Assembly (NCBI GenBank): GCA_943912265.1 | Contig: CALTTS010000015.1 | Location: 1 to 64,000 of the forward strand | DNA from: an uncultured Xanthomonas sp. | GTDB taxonomy: Bacteria; Pseudomonadota; Gammaproteobacteria; Xanthomonadales; Xanthomonadaceae | DNA: 64,000 nucleotides | Direction of reading: 5' to 3' | Shown: in pieces, positions 56,399-64,000 of the stretch | How positions within the stretch are numbered: the stretch's first letter is position 1 | Layout of the letters: each line of letters opens with the position of its first letter | Made by a program: the position numbers and the translations under genes | The notes under the pieces: model-generated | What the model was told of the DNA's origin: nothing | What the model saw: the letters and a program-made list of their open reading frames with translations, nothing else | Databases searched by the model: none

Positions 56399-56719
56399 CA
56401 ACTCGGCCTTGACCCAATCAGCTCAGTCGAACCGGATCATGTTTGTGCATCTCGCCCCCAGCCAGAACTCACTCGCTGGGATGGTATCAGTAGCCCTCGA
56501 TTTCCTGCTCGAATCAGCGAGCGGCAGCCGGGGCGAGACATCCGTAGGCCCTTTTGAACCTGCCAAATACTTTGTCACACCGCGCATCAACGTGGTGCTC
56601 ATGTGCGGTTAATGCCTTGATCGAACTGAGGTTGTTATGACGGCTTTGGGTCGTAACCGTCCTATTTGGACCAGCCTCTCGCTATATTCCCCATCGCCTT
56701 GTCAGCCATCTGGCCAGCA
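56399..56719. other. Non-coding gap with lower GC
   Basis: 321 bp between the ABM gene and the 5'-nucleotidase end. A 78-codon open frame (56376-56612) has no RBS, domain or family resemblance and looks like decayed sequence. No RNA or clear terminator is seen. The lower GC continues from the regulator/ABM pair and stops at about 56,720. Confidence 0.4.
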
Positions 56720-57679
56720 TCACTTCTGGTCGTTGGCCACGCCATGCGGCACGTGGCCGGCGGCGACGTGTTGGCGGGCACTGTCGATGTTGTGCTGGGA
56801 GTCGTCGAAGAAGATGTCCGCGCCGAAGGCCTGCAGGAACGGCCCTTTCGGGCGTCCGCCGAGGAACAGCGCCTCGTCCAGGCGCACGCCCCAGTCGCGC
56901 AGCGTGCGGATCACCCGCTCGTGCGCCGGTGCCGAACGCGCGGTGACCAGCGCGGTGCGGATCGGCGCGCCCTCGCCTTCCGGGAACGCCTGCTGCAGGT
57001 GGTGCAGCGCCGACAGGAAGCCCTTGAACGGGCCGCCGGACAGCGGCTGCCGCGCCAGCTCGCGCTCGCGCCGGCCGAAGGCTTCCACGCCCTGCTCGCG
57101 GCTGACCCGCTCGCCCTCGTCGCCGAAGATCACCGCGTCGCCGTCGAAGGCGATGCGCAGCTGGCGGTGTTCGGGCTTCTGCGCGGCCGCGTCGCGGGCG
57201 GCGTCGGCACGCTCGCCCGGCGGCTTGGGCAGAATGGTCGCCGCGGCGATGCCCTGCCCCAGCGCCTGCCGCACCGATTCCGGGTTGGCCGACAGGAACA
57301 GGTCGGTGCCGAACGGCGCCGCGTACGGCCAGGTCGGCTCGCCCGAAGTGAAGGTGGCGCGGACGATGTCCAGGCCGTACTGCTGGATCGAATTGAAGAT
57401 GCGCAGGCCGGTGTCGGCGGAATTGCGCGACAGCAGGATCACCTCGACCCGCGGCGCGGCGTCGGGCGCCGAGTCGTTCAGCGCCAGCAGCTTGCGCACC
57501 ACCGGGAAGGCGATGCCCGGTGCCAGCACGTCGTCCTCGTGGGCGAACTGGTAGGCGCGATAGGCCTCGATGCCGTCGCGCTCGTAGATCGCGTGGCTCT
57601 CCTCCAGGTCGAACAGCGCCCGCGAGGTGACCGCGACGTTCAGCAGGCGCGGCGAATTGTCGTAGCCCACTCGGCTCAT
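56720..57679 (-). CDS. Cytosolic 5'-nucleotidase
   Basis: A 319-aa HAD-like nucleotidase of the vertebrate NT5C1-type family (pfam 5-nucleotidase). It begins [29 protein letters not shown]; the nucleophile motif is [15 protein letters not shown]; later blocks are [34 protein letters not shown] and [14 protein letters not shown]. It probably dephosphorylates nucleoside monophosphates. It overlaps nadK by ATGA. Confidence 0.9.
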   Translation of the reverse strand: MSRVGYDNSPRLLNVAVTSRALFDLEESHAIYERDGIEAYRAYQFAHEDDVLAPGIAFPVVRKLLALNDSAPDAAPRVEVILLSRNSADTGLRIFNSIQQYGLDIVRATFTSGEPTWPYAAPFGTDLFLSANPESVRQALGQGIAAATILPKPPGERADAARDAAAQKPEHRQLRIAFDGDAVIFGDEGERVSREQGVEAFGRRERELARQPLSGGPFKGFLSALHHLQQAFPEGEGAPIRTALVTARSAPAHERVIRTLRDWGVRLDEALFLGGRPKGPFLQAFGADIFFDDSQHNIDSARQHVAAGHVPHGVANDQK

Positions 57680-58446
57680 GTCATGAACTGCTCGCTGAGG
57701 ATGCGCTCTTCCAGGTTGTGCTCCGGGTCGAACAGCATCGTGACGGTGCGGTCGCGCGATTCGCGGATGGTTACCTCGACCACGTCGCGGATCTCGTGCG
57801 AATCGGCGGTGACGCTGACCGGGCGCTTGTACGGGTCGAGCACGCGGAAGCGCACCTCGGTGTCGGCCTTGAGCACCGCGCCGCGCCAGCGCCGCGGCCG
57901 GTAGGCGGCGATCGGGGTCAGCGCCAGGGTCTTGGAGCCCAGCGGCAGGATCGGGCCGCCGGCCGAATAGTTGTAGGCGGTGCTGCCGGCCGGCGTGCTC
58001 ACCAGCACGCCGTCGCAGATCAGTTCCTCCACCCGGGTCTGGCCGTTGAGGTCGATGCACACGTGCGCGGCCTGGCGGGTCTGGCGCAGCAGCGAGACGT
58101 CGTTGTAGGCCAGCGAACCGGCGCCGGCGCCGGATTCGGTCACCGCCACCATTTCCAGCGGACGCAGCTTGGCCGGCTCGGCCAGGGCGATGCGCTCGGC
58201 CAGCCCGTCGATGCGGTACTGGTTCATCAGGAAGCCCACCGTGCCCAGGCGCATGCCGTAGACCGGCTTGCCGAGGCCGCCGTGGCGGTGCAGGGTCTGC
58301 AGCATGAACCCGTCGCCGCCGAGCGGACACAGCACGTCCGCTTCGCCGGGGCTGGCCTGCCCGTAATGCCCGGTAAGCTCGGCCAGCGCCTGCCGGGCGG
58401 GTTCGACGTTGCTGGCAAGGAAAGCGATGCGGGGGGCGGCGGTCAT
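57676..58446 (-). CDS. nadK: NAD kinase
   Basis: A 256-aa enzyme phosphorylating NAD to NADP. Diagnostic motifs: [12 protein letters not shown] (GGDG), [11 protein letters not shown] (NE/D motif) and [32 protein letters not shown]. The ATG at 58446 ([13 protein letters not shown]) is preferred over the frame's earlier start at 58470 because homologues begin here. Coupled to the nucleotidase gene. Confidence 0.95.
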   Translation of the reverse strand: MTAAPRIAFLASNVEPARQALAELTGHYGQASPGEADVLCPLGGDGFMLQTLHRHGGLGKPVYGMRLGTVGFLMNQYRIDGLAERIALAEPAKLRPLEMVAVTESGAGAGSLAYNDVSLLRQTRQAAHVCIDLNGQTRVEELICDGVLVSTPAGSTAYNYSAGGPILPLGSKTLALTPIAAYRPRRWRGAVLKADTEVRFRVLDPYKRPVSVTADSHEIRDVVEVTIRESRDRTVTMLFDPEHNLEERILSEQFMT

Positions 58447-58547
58447 CGAAGGCTCCGGGACGGGGCCCAAGGATAACCGCAGCCCGTGGCCCGCGACCGG
58501 CCGCGGATGCCGACCGGCAGCCGCCGGCCGGCATCACCGCGCCGGTT

Positions 58548-61500
58548 TCAGCCCGCCGACTTGGCCGCCAGCTGGCCCAGGCGCTGCACCGCGACCGAGG
58601 CGGTCGGGTAATCCAGCGTCTTCTGCGCGGCCAGTTCGGCGAGCATCGCCAGGGTGAAGCGCAGGCTGGCGTCGTCGCGCGACAGCCAGGCCCGGACCTT
58701 GGCATCGGCGTCCTTGCCCGGCATCGCCAGAACCTGCCCGACCAGGGTGCGCTGGTGCGTGGCCAGCTCGTCGCGCATCACCCCGCGCGCGATCGCGTGC
58801 CAGCGCCCTTCCACCGGCAGCGCATCGACCTGCTCGAACAGCCACGGCAGGGCCAGCGCGTCGCCGAGGCGGTAGTGCGCCTTGGACACCTCCACCGGCG
58901 CCAGCTTGCGGGCCAGCGCCAGTTCGATGATGTCGGCCGACGGCTCCAGGTACGGCAGCGCGGCCAGCTGGGTGGCCAGCGCGGCCGGCAGGCCCTTTTC
59001 CTCCCAGCCGCGCAGGCTGTCCAGGTAGGCCGGGCGCATCGAATCGGGCAGCACGCCGTCGGCGGCGCGGATCGCGTCGAAACCGGCGCGGTAGCGCTGC
59101 ACCGCGGTGGCGATGTCCGGGATCGCGCCGGCGCGGTGCAGCAGCCAGCGGGTGAAATGGCGCTGCAGCTTCCAGATCACCTCCAGCGCGTCGATCTGCA
59201 CGGCCTCGGGCAAGGTGCCGTCGAGCGCGTCGATCTGCGCCCACATCGCCCGCGCGTCCAGCGTTTCGCGGGTGATGGTGTAGGCCTTGGCCACCTCGCC
59301 CGGGCCGCGCCCGGTGTCCTCCTGCATGCGCATCAGGAAAGTGGCACCCATCCGGTTGATCGTCGAGTTGGTCACCGCGGTGGCGATGATCTCGCGCTTC
59401 AGGCGGTGGTTCTCCATGTCGGCCGCATACTTCTTCTGCAGCGGCTCGGGGAAGTAGCGCTGCAGCTCCTTGGACAGGTACGGGTCTTCCGGCACGTCCG
59501 AATCCAGCAATTGCTGGAAGGCCACCAGCTTGGAATACGACAGCAGCACGGCCAGCTCCGGCCGGGTCAGGCCCAGGCCGCGCGCCTTGCGCTCGGCCAG
59601 TTCGGCGTCGGACGGCAGGAACTCCAGCTGCCGGTCGAGCTGGCCGCGCGCCTCCAGCGTCTGGATGAAATGCTGCTTGGAGCCGAGCCGGCGCACGCTC
59701 ATCCGTTCCATCAGGCTCAGCGCCTGGTTCTGGCGGTAGTTGTCGTTGAGCACCAGCGCGGCGACCTCGTCGGTCATCGAGGCCAGCAGCCTGTTGCGCG
59801 CCTCCATCGTCAGCTTCTTCGCCTGCACCGGCGCGCCGAGCAGGATCTTGATGTTGACCTCGTGGTCGGAGGTGTCCACGCCGGCGGAGTTGTCGATGAA
59901 GTCGGTGTTCAACAGCACGCCGTTGAGCGCTGCCTCGATGCGGCCGCGCTGGGTGCAGCCGAGGTTGCCGCCCTCGCCGACGATGCGGCAGCGCAGGTCG
60001 CGGCCGTCCACCCGCAGGCCGTTGTTGGCGCGGTCGCCGACGTCCGCATGGGTCTCGGTGCTGGCCTTGACGTAGGTGCCGATGCCGCCGTTCCAGAACA
60101 GGTCCACCGGCGCCTTCAGGATCGCGCTCATCAGCTCGTTGGGCGCCAGCGACCTGACCTCCGCCGCCAGCCCCAGCGCCTCGCGCACCTGCGGGCTGAT
60201 CTCGATGGCCTTGAGCGTGCGCGGATACACGCCGCCGCCCTTGCTGATCAGCTTGGCGTCGTAGTCGGCCCAGCTCGAACGCGGCAGCTTGAACAGGCGC
60301 TCGCGCTCGGCGAACGAGGTGGCCGCGTCCGGGGCCGGGTCGAGGAAGATGTGGCGGTGGTCGAACGCGGCCAGCAGGCGCGTGTGCCGCGACAGCAGCA
60401 TGCCGTTGCCGAACACGTCGCCGGACATGTCGCCGATGCCGATGCAGGTGAAGTCCTGGCTCTGGCAGTCGCGGCCGAGCGCGCGGAAGTGGCGCTTGAC
60501 CGATTCCCACGCGCCGCGCGCGGTGATGCCCATGCCCTTGTGGTCGTAGCCGACCGAGCCGCCGGAGGCGAACGCATCGCCCAGCCAGAAGCCGTGGGCG
60601 ATGGCCAGGCCGTTGGCGATGTCGGAGAACGTGGCCGTGCCCTTGTCGGCGGCCACCACCAGGTACGGGTCGTCGCCGTCGTGGCGCACCACGTCGGCCG
60701 GCGCCACCACCTTGCCGGCGACGATGTTGTCGGTGATGTCCAGCAGGGTCTGGACGAACAGCGTGTAGCAGGCGATGCCCTCGGCCAGCACCGCGTCGCG
60801 GTCGCCGCCGGCGGGCGGGCGCTTGACGAAGAAACCGCCCTTGGCGCCGACCGGCACGATCACCGTGTTCTTGACCATCTGCGCCTTCACCAGGCCCAGC
60901 ACCTCGGTGCGGAAATCCTCGCGCCGGTCGGACCAGCGCAGGCCGCCGCGCGCCACCGGGCCGAAGCGCAGGTGCACGCCTTCCACGCGCGGGCTGTAGA
61001 CGAAGATCTCGCGGTACGGGCGCGGCTTGGGCAGGTCCGGCACCTTGGCCGAGTCGAGCTTGTAGCCGATGGTCGGCGGCACCGCGCCATCCTGGCCGCG
61101 CTGGTAGTAGTTGGTGCGCAGGGTGGCGCCGATCACGCCGATGTAACTGCGCAGGATGCGGTCCTCGTCGAGGCTGGCGACACGGTCGAGCAGCTTCAGC
61201 AGCACGGCCTTCGCCGCGTCCACCTGGGCGTCGCGGTCGCCGGCGCGGGCCCGGACCACTTCGCGCAGCGCCGCGGCCGCGGCTTCGTCGCCGGCCGCCA
61301 GCGTTTCCAGCTCGGCGGCGAAACGCTGCTGGCCCTGCGCGACCAGCGCCTTGCCCTCGCGGCCGGTGGCCGGGTCGAAGCGGGCCTCGAACAGTTCCAC
61401 CAGCAGCCGCGCCAGCAGCGGGTAGCGCAGCAGGGTCTGCTCGACGTAGGCCTGCGAGAACGGCACGCCGGTCTGCAGCAGGTACTTGCAGTAGCCGCGC

Positions 61501-63527
61501 AGCAGCGCGACCTGGCGCCAGCCCAGCCCGGCTGCCAGCACCAGGCGGTTGAAGCCGTCGTTCTCGGCGTCGCCGCTCCAGATGCGGGCGAAGGCCTGCT
61601 CGAAGTTGCCGCGCGCGGCCGCCACCGCGGCGGCGCCGACGGACGCGGCCACCTCGAAGTCCTGGATGAAGATCGGCGACGCGCCCACCTGCAGCCGGTA
61701 CGGGTGCTCGGTGATGACCCGCAGGCCCATGTTCTCCATCAGCGGCAGCACGTCCGACAGCGGGATGTCGGCATCCTGCCGGTACAGCTTCAGGCGCAGG
61801 CCCTCGCCCACCACGTGCAGGCCTAGGCGCAGGTCGTCCGGGCCGGTCAGCGCGGCGAGGTTGTCCACGTCGTCGGCCGCCACTTCTGGCGACACTTCCT
61901 GGATGTAGCCGGCCGGCAGGACGCGGCCGTAGCCGGCCGCCAGCTTCAGGCCGGCGCTCTCGCCGTGGCGGGCGATCAGGGTCTCGCGCAGGTCGTCCTG
62001 CCAGTTGCGCAACAGGTGGGTCAGCTTCGCCTCCAGCCCGGCGGTGTCGATGTCCATGTCGGCGCCGGCCCGTGGCCGGACGATGAAGTGGATCTGCGCC
62101 AGCGGCGACTGGCCGAGCAGCACGCTGCTGTCCAGGTGCTCGCCGTGCAGGGCGTCCTTCAGCAGCGCCTCGATGCGCAGGCGCACGTCGGTGTTGAAGC
62201 GGTCGCGCGGGATGTACACCAGCACCGAGAAGAAGCGGCCGTGGCGGTCGCGGCGCAGGAACAGCTTGCTGCGCACCCGCTCCTGCAGGCCGAGGATGCC
62301 CATCGCGGTGCGGAACAGTTCTTCCCTGCCGGACTGGAACAGCTCCTCGCGCGGCAGGGTTTCCAGGATGTGGCGCAGCGCCTTGCCGCTGTGGCTGTTG
62401 GGCGACAGCCCGGACATCCGCATCACGTACTCATGGCGCTCGCGCACCAGCGGGATCTCCCACGGGCGGCGGGTGTAGGCGCTGGAGGTGAACATGCCGA
62501 GGAAGCGCTGCTCGGCCACCGGGCGGCCCTTGGCGTCGTATTCGAGCACGCCGATGTAGTCCATGTAGCCGGCGCGGTGGATCGGCGAACGGGCATTGGT
62601 CTTGGTCAGGATCAGGGCGTCGCCGCTGTCGGCATCGCCCGGCGGCAGCGGGTCGGTGCTGGCATCCACGGCCGGATCGCGCATCAGGCCCAGGCCGGTG
62701 TCGGCCAGCGGCAGCAGCACGTCCTGGCCGCCGCGCTTGCCGACGCGGTATTCGCGGTAGCCGAACAGGGTGAAGTGGTCGTTGGCCACCCAGCGCAGGA
62801 ATTCCTGCGCCTCGCTGCGGCCGGAATCGTCCACCGGCAGCCTGCGCGTGGCCAGGTCGTCGGCCAGCGCCAGCATCTTCTCGCGCATCGCCGCCCAGTC
62901 CTGCACCGCCAGCCGCACCTGCGCCAGCACCGCGGAGATGGCCGCGACGATGCCGTCCATCGCCTCGGCCGGCTGGCGGTCGATCTCCAGCACCATCAGC
63001 GACTCGGGCCGGCCCTCGCCGACGGCGGCGATGCGTCCGGCCTTGTCGCGCACGAAGCGCACCACCGGATGGCCGAGCACGTGCACGCCGATGCCCAGCT
63101 CGGCCAGCTTCATGGACACCGAATCAACCAGGAAGGGCATGTCGTCGTTGACGATCTGCAGCACCGTGTGCGCCGACTCCCAGCCGTTGGCCCTGGCCGT
63201 CGGATTGAACACGCGCACGCAGGCGGTGCCCGGCTTGCGGCGGCGGGCGAATTCGAGCAGGTCCAGCGCCAGCGCGGCCCACACCTCCGGCGTGTGCTGC
63301 GGGAACTCGTCCTCGGCCATGCGCCGGTAGAACTCGCCGACGAAGGCCAGGGCCTCGGCCTGCGCGGCCCGCGGCACCCGCCCGCGGACGGCGGCGAGGA
63401 TGGGAGCGAGGGCCTGGCCGGCATCGTCGGCCGGCGGCGGCGCGGTGCGGGGCGAGCGTGCGGAAACGGACTTCTTCACGGCCGCCTGCGTCTTGCGGGC
63501 GGGTTTCTTCGCGGATTCGGAGGTCAT
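58548..63527 (-). CDS. gdhB: Large NAD-dependent glutamate dehydrogenase
   Basis: A 1,659-aa L-GDH (GDH-180-type size) converting glutamate to 2-oxoglutarate and ammonium with NAD. A long N-terminal half with ACT-like regulatory segments (about residues 40-700) precedes the catalytic part: RFGPVARGGLRWSDRREDFRTEVLGLVKAQMVKNTVIVPVGAKGGFFVKR (substrate-binding lysines) and CIGIGDMSGDVFGNGML, then the NAD-binding region (GGGVYPRTLKAIEISPQ; GDRANNGLRVDGRDLRCRIVGEGGNLG). The start is ATG 63527. A Lys/Ala-rich N-terminal 25 residues is not part of the fold. Very long open frames on the opposite strand are GC-bias shadows. Confidence 0.96.
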   Translation of the reverse strand: MTSESAKKPARKTQAAVKKSVSARSPRTAPPPADDAGQALAPILAAVRGRVPRAAQAEALAFVGEFYRRMAEDEFPQHTPEVWAALALDLLEFARRRKPGTACVRVFNPTARANGWESAHTVLQIVNDDMPFLVDSVSMKLAELGIGVHVLGHPVVRFVRDKAGRIAAVGEGRPESLMVLEIDRQPAEAMDGIVAAISAVLAQVRLAVQDWAAMREKMLALADDLATRRLPVDDSGRSEAQEFLRWVANDHFTLFGYREYRVGKRGGQDVLLPLADTGLGLMRDPAVDASTDPLPPGDADSGDALILTKTNARSPIHRAGYMDYIGVLEYDAKGRPVAEQRFLGMFTSSAYTRRPWEIPLVRERHEYVMRMSGLSPNSHSGKALRHILETLPREELFQSGREELFRTAMGILGLQERVRSKLFLRRDRHGRFFSVLVYIPRDRFNTDVRLRIEALLKDALHGEHLDSSVLLGQSPLAQIHFIVRPRAGADMDIDTAGLEAKLTHLLRNWQDDLRETLIARHGESAGLKLAAGYGRVLPAGYIQEVSPEVAADDVDNLAALTGPDDLRLGLHVVGEGLRLKLYRQDADIPLSDVLPLMENMGLRVITEHPYRLQVGASPIFIQDFEVAASVGAAAVAAARGNFEQAFARIWSGDAENDGFNRLVLAAGLGWRQVALLRGYCKYLLQTGVPFSQAYVEQTLLRYPLLARLLVELFEARFDPATGREGKALVAQGQQRFAAELETLAAGDEAAAAALREVVRARAGDRDAQVDAAKAVLLKLLDRVASLDEDRILRSYIGVIGATLRTNYYQRGQDGAVPPTIGYKLDSAKVPDLPKPRPYREIFVYSPRVEGVHLRFGPVARGGLRWSDRREDFRTEVLGLVKAQMVKNTVIVPVGAKGGFFVKRPPAGGDRDAVLAEGIACYTLFVQTLLDITDNIVAGKVVAPADVVRHDGDDPYLVVAADKGTATFSDIANGLAIAHGFWLGDAFASGGSVGYDHKGMGITARGAWESVKRHFRALGRDCQSQDFTCIGIGDMSGDVFGNGMLLSRHTRLLAAFDHRHIFLDPAPDAATSFAERERLFKLPRSSWADYDAKLISKGGGVYPRTLKAIEISPQVREALGLAAEVRSLAPNELMSAILKAPVDLFWNGGIGTYVKASTETHADVGDRANNGLRVDGRDLRCRIVGEGGNLGCTQRGRIEAALNGVLLNTDFIDNSAGVDTSDHEVNIKILLGAPVQAKKLTMEARNRLLASMTDEVAALVLNDNYRQNQALSLMERMSVRRLGSKQHFIQTLEARGQLDRQLEFLPSDAELAERKARGLGLTRPELAVLLSYSKLVAFQQLLDSDVPEDPYLSKELQRYFPEPLQKKYAADMENHRLKREIIATAVTNSTINRMGATFLMRMQEDTGRGPGEVAKAYTITRETLDARAMWAQIDALDGTLPEAVQIDALEVIWKLQRHFTRWLLHRAGAIPDIATAVQRYRAGFDAIRAADGVLPDSMRPAYLDSLRGWEEKGLPAALATQLAALPYLEPSADIIELALARKLAPVEVSKAHYRLGDALALPWLFEQVDALPVEGRWHAIARGVMRDELATHQRTLVGQVLAMPGKDADAKVRAWLSRDDASLRFTLAMLAELAAQKTLDYPTASVAVQRLGQLAAKSAG

Positions 63528-63958
63528 GAGTGCCGTGCCTGGCAACGGTTGAACGTGGCCGAATTGTAGCCTCGCCCCCGCGCCGGACCGTGCTGCGCAG
63601 CGCAACGCGGCGCGCGCGGCCAACGCCGGGCCGTGTTTCCGTGCCCTCTGCATGGCCCGTGCGACGTCCTGCGGACAGCCTCGCCGGCCCGTCGCCGGGC
63701 CGCGCCGGCACACGGAATGCCGGCAAGATCAACCCTGTCGCAATTTTAAACTGGACGGTATAGTTCACCCATGTTGCCGGCATGCCGCCCCCTTCCGATG
63801 TCCGCGCCTGCCGCCGCATCCGTTGCCGCCCCCGCCATCGTGACCGCCCGCACTGGTCATCGCACGCCTGCCGCGTGCAGAATGGGCGCCCTGCGTTCCC
63901 GGACACCTTGCCGCCCGTGCCGCACTGCCTCTTGCCCTTCCCTTGCCCGGAGCCCCCG
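63528..63958. other. Divergent gap upstream of gdhB and an exported-protein gene
   Basis: 431 bp with no gene. It holds an AT-rich promoter patch (63,730-63,770, listed separately). The rest is GC-rich and shows no recognised RNA or repeat. Confidence 0.5.
63736..63765 (+). promoter_or_regulatory. Promoter with overlapping 17-bp palindromic operator
   Basis: TGTCGC (63736-63741), a 17-bp spacer and TATAGT (63759-63764) make a plausible plus-strand promoter. The palindrome AACTnnACnGTnnAGTT (63749-63765) covers the spacer end and the -10. A repressor bound here would block RNA polymerase; the shape suits TetR-type repressors. It lies about 190 bp before the gene starting at 63959, and gdhB on the other strand could also be affected. 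Confidence 0.5.
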
Positions 63959-64000
63959 ATGACCACCGTTCTCCGTACCCTCGCCCTGGCCGGCGCCGTC
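63959..64000 (+). CDS. Start of an exported protein (partial)
   Basis: Fourteen codons are visible from ATG 63959 (MTTVLRTLALAGAV), preceded by CGGAG. The hydrophobic run after Arg is the beginning of a signal peptide or lipoprotein signal. The gene continues beyond the window. The repressor-type promoter upstream would suit an efflux adaptor, but that is speculation. Confidence 0.6.
   Translation, partial: MTTVLRTLALAGAV

Noticed and set aside
56376..56612. A 78-codon frame after the ABM gene
   Set aside because: No RBS, no recognisable fold, and it overlaps the ABM end. It looks like decayed or random sequence.
58755..63569. Plus-strand frames of 1,023 and 534 codons opposite the NAD-GDH gene
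   Set aside because: Arg/His/Gln/Val-rich translations without motifs, typical antisense shadows of a high-GC gene with strong family identity on the minus strand.

Overview
The window is high-GC gammaproteobacterial chromosome, most likely from the Xanthomonadaceae/Lysobacteraceae (Luteimonas, Lysobacter, Pseudoxanthomonas or a relative). The family assignment is an inference from gene content: a five-gene RND efflux operon laid out like Stenotrophomonas smeU1-V-W-U2-X, a kynurenine-pathway block, a large (about 1,660-residue) NAD-glutamate dehydrogenase, a DUF1249 protein, and high-GC codon usage.

Positions 1 to about 19,100 form an accessory metal-resistance region. It holds a mercury block (merR, merT, merP and a Cys-rich GDCCVxC protein, with no merA in view). 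Next comes a Tn3-family transposase gene with a frameshift, preceded in the same operon by a tyrosine recombinase and a second MerR-type metal regulator. A deleted cation-diffusion-facilitator remnant and a DsbB-like membrane protein follow. Then comes a czc-type efflux cluster (czcI-like, czcC, czcB, czcA, a short CDF-like transporter and an SPC-type P1B ATPase). The region ends with a KfrA-like coiled-coil DNA-binding protein and a small phage/plasmid-like operon (Xer recombination activation factor family, an unknown protein, an RHH/SEC-C protein). It abuts two tandem copies of a tRNA-Ala/tRNA-Glu pair that lie in identical 232-bp repeats.

Positions 19,700 to 40,100 are mostly core genome: DUF1249, ppsR and ppsA (divergent), an MscS channel, orn, tadA, the smeU1VWU2X-like operon with its divergent LysR regulator, an OmpA-like lipoprotein, photolyase, dnaB and the rpsF-rpsR-rplI operon. 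Positions 40,500 to 44,640 hold a LysR regulator, an NAD-formate dehydrogenase gene with an early frameshift, and a DyP peroxidase overlapping an encapsulin shell gene. The peroxidase carries a C-terminal encapsulin-loading peptide, so this is a nanocompartment locus.

Positions 44,980 to 64,000 hold an IscA-like protein, asnS, a PaiB-like flavoprotein, an SDR, carbonic anhydrase, the kynurenine genes nbaC-kynU-kmo, sbcB and a DUF2461 protein. After these come a lower-GC GlxA-type regulator/monooxygenase pair, a 5'-nucleotidase/NAD kinase operon, the large NAD-GDH, and the start of an exported protein behind a promoter that overlaps a 17-bp palindrome. Several genes bear on NAD(P): kynurenine enzymes that can feed quinolinate and NAD synthesis, NAD kinase, a nucleotidase, and NAD-dependent formate and glutamate dehydrogenases.
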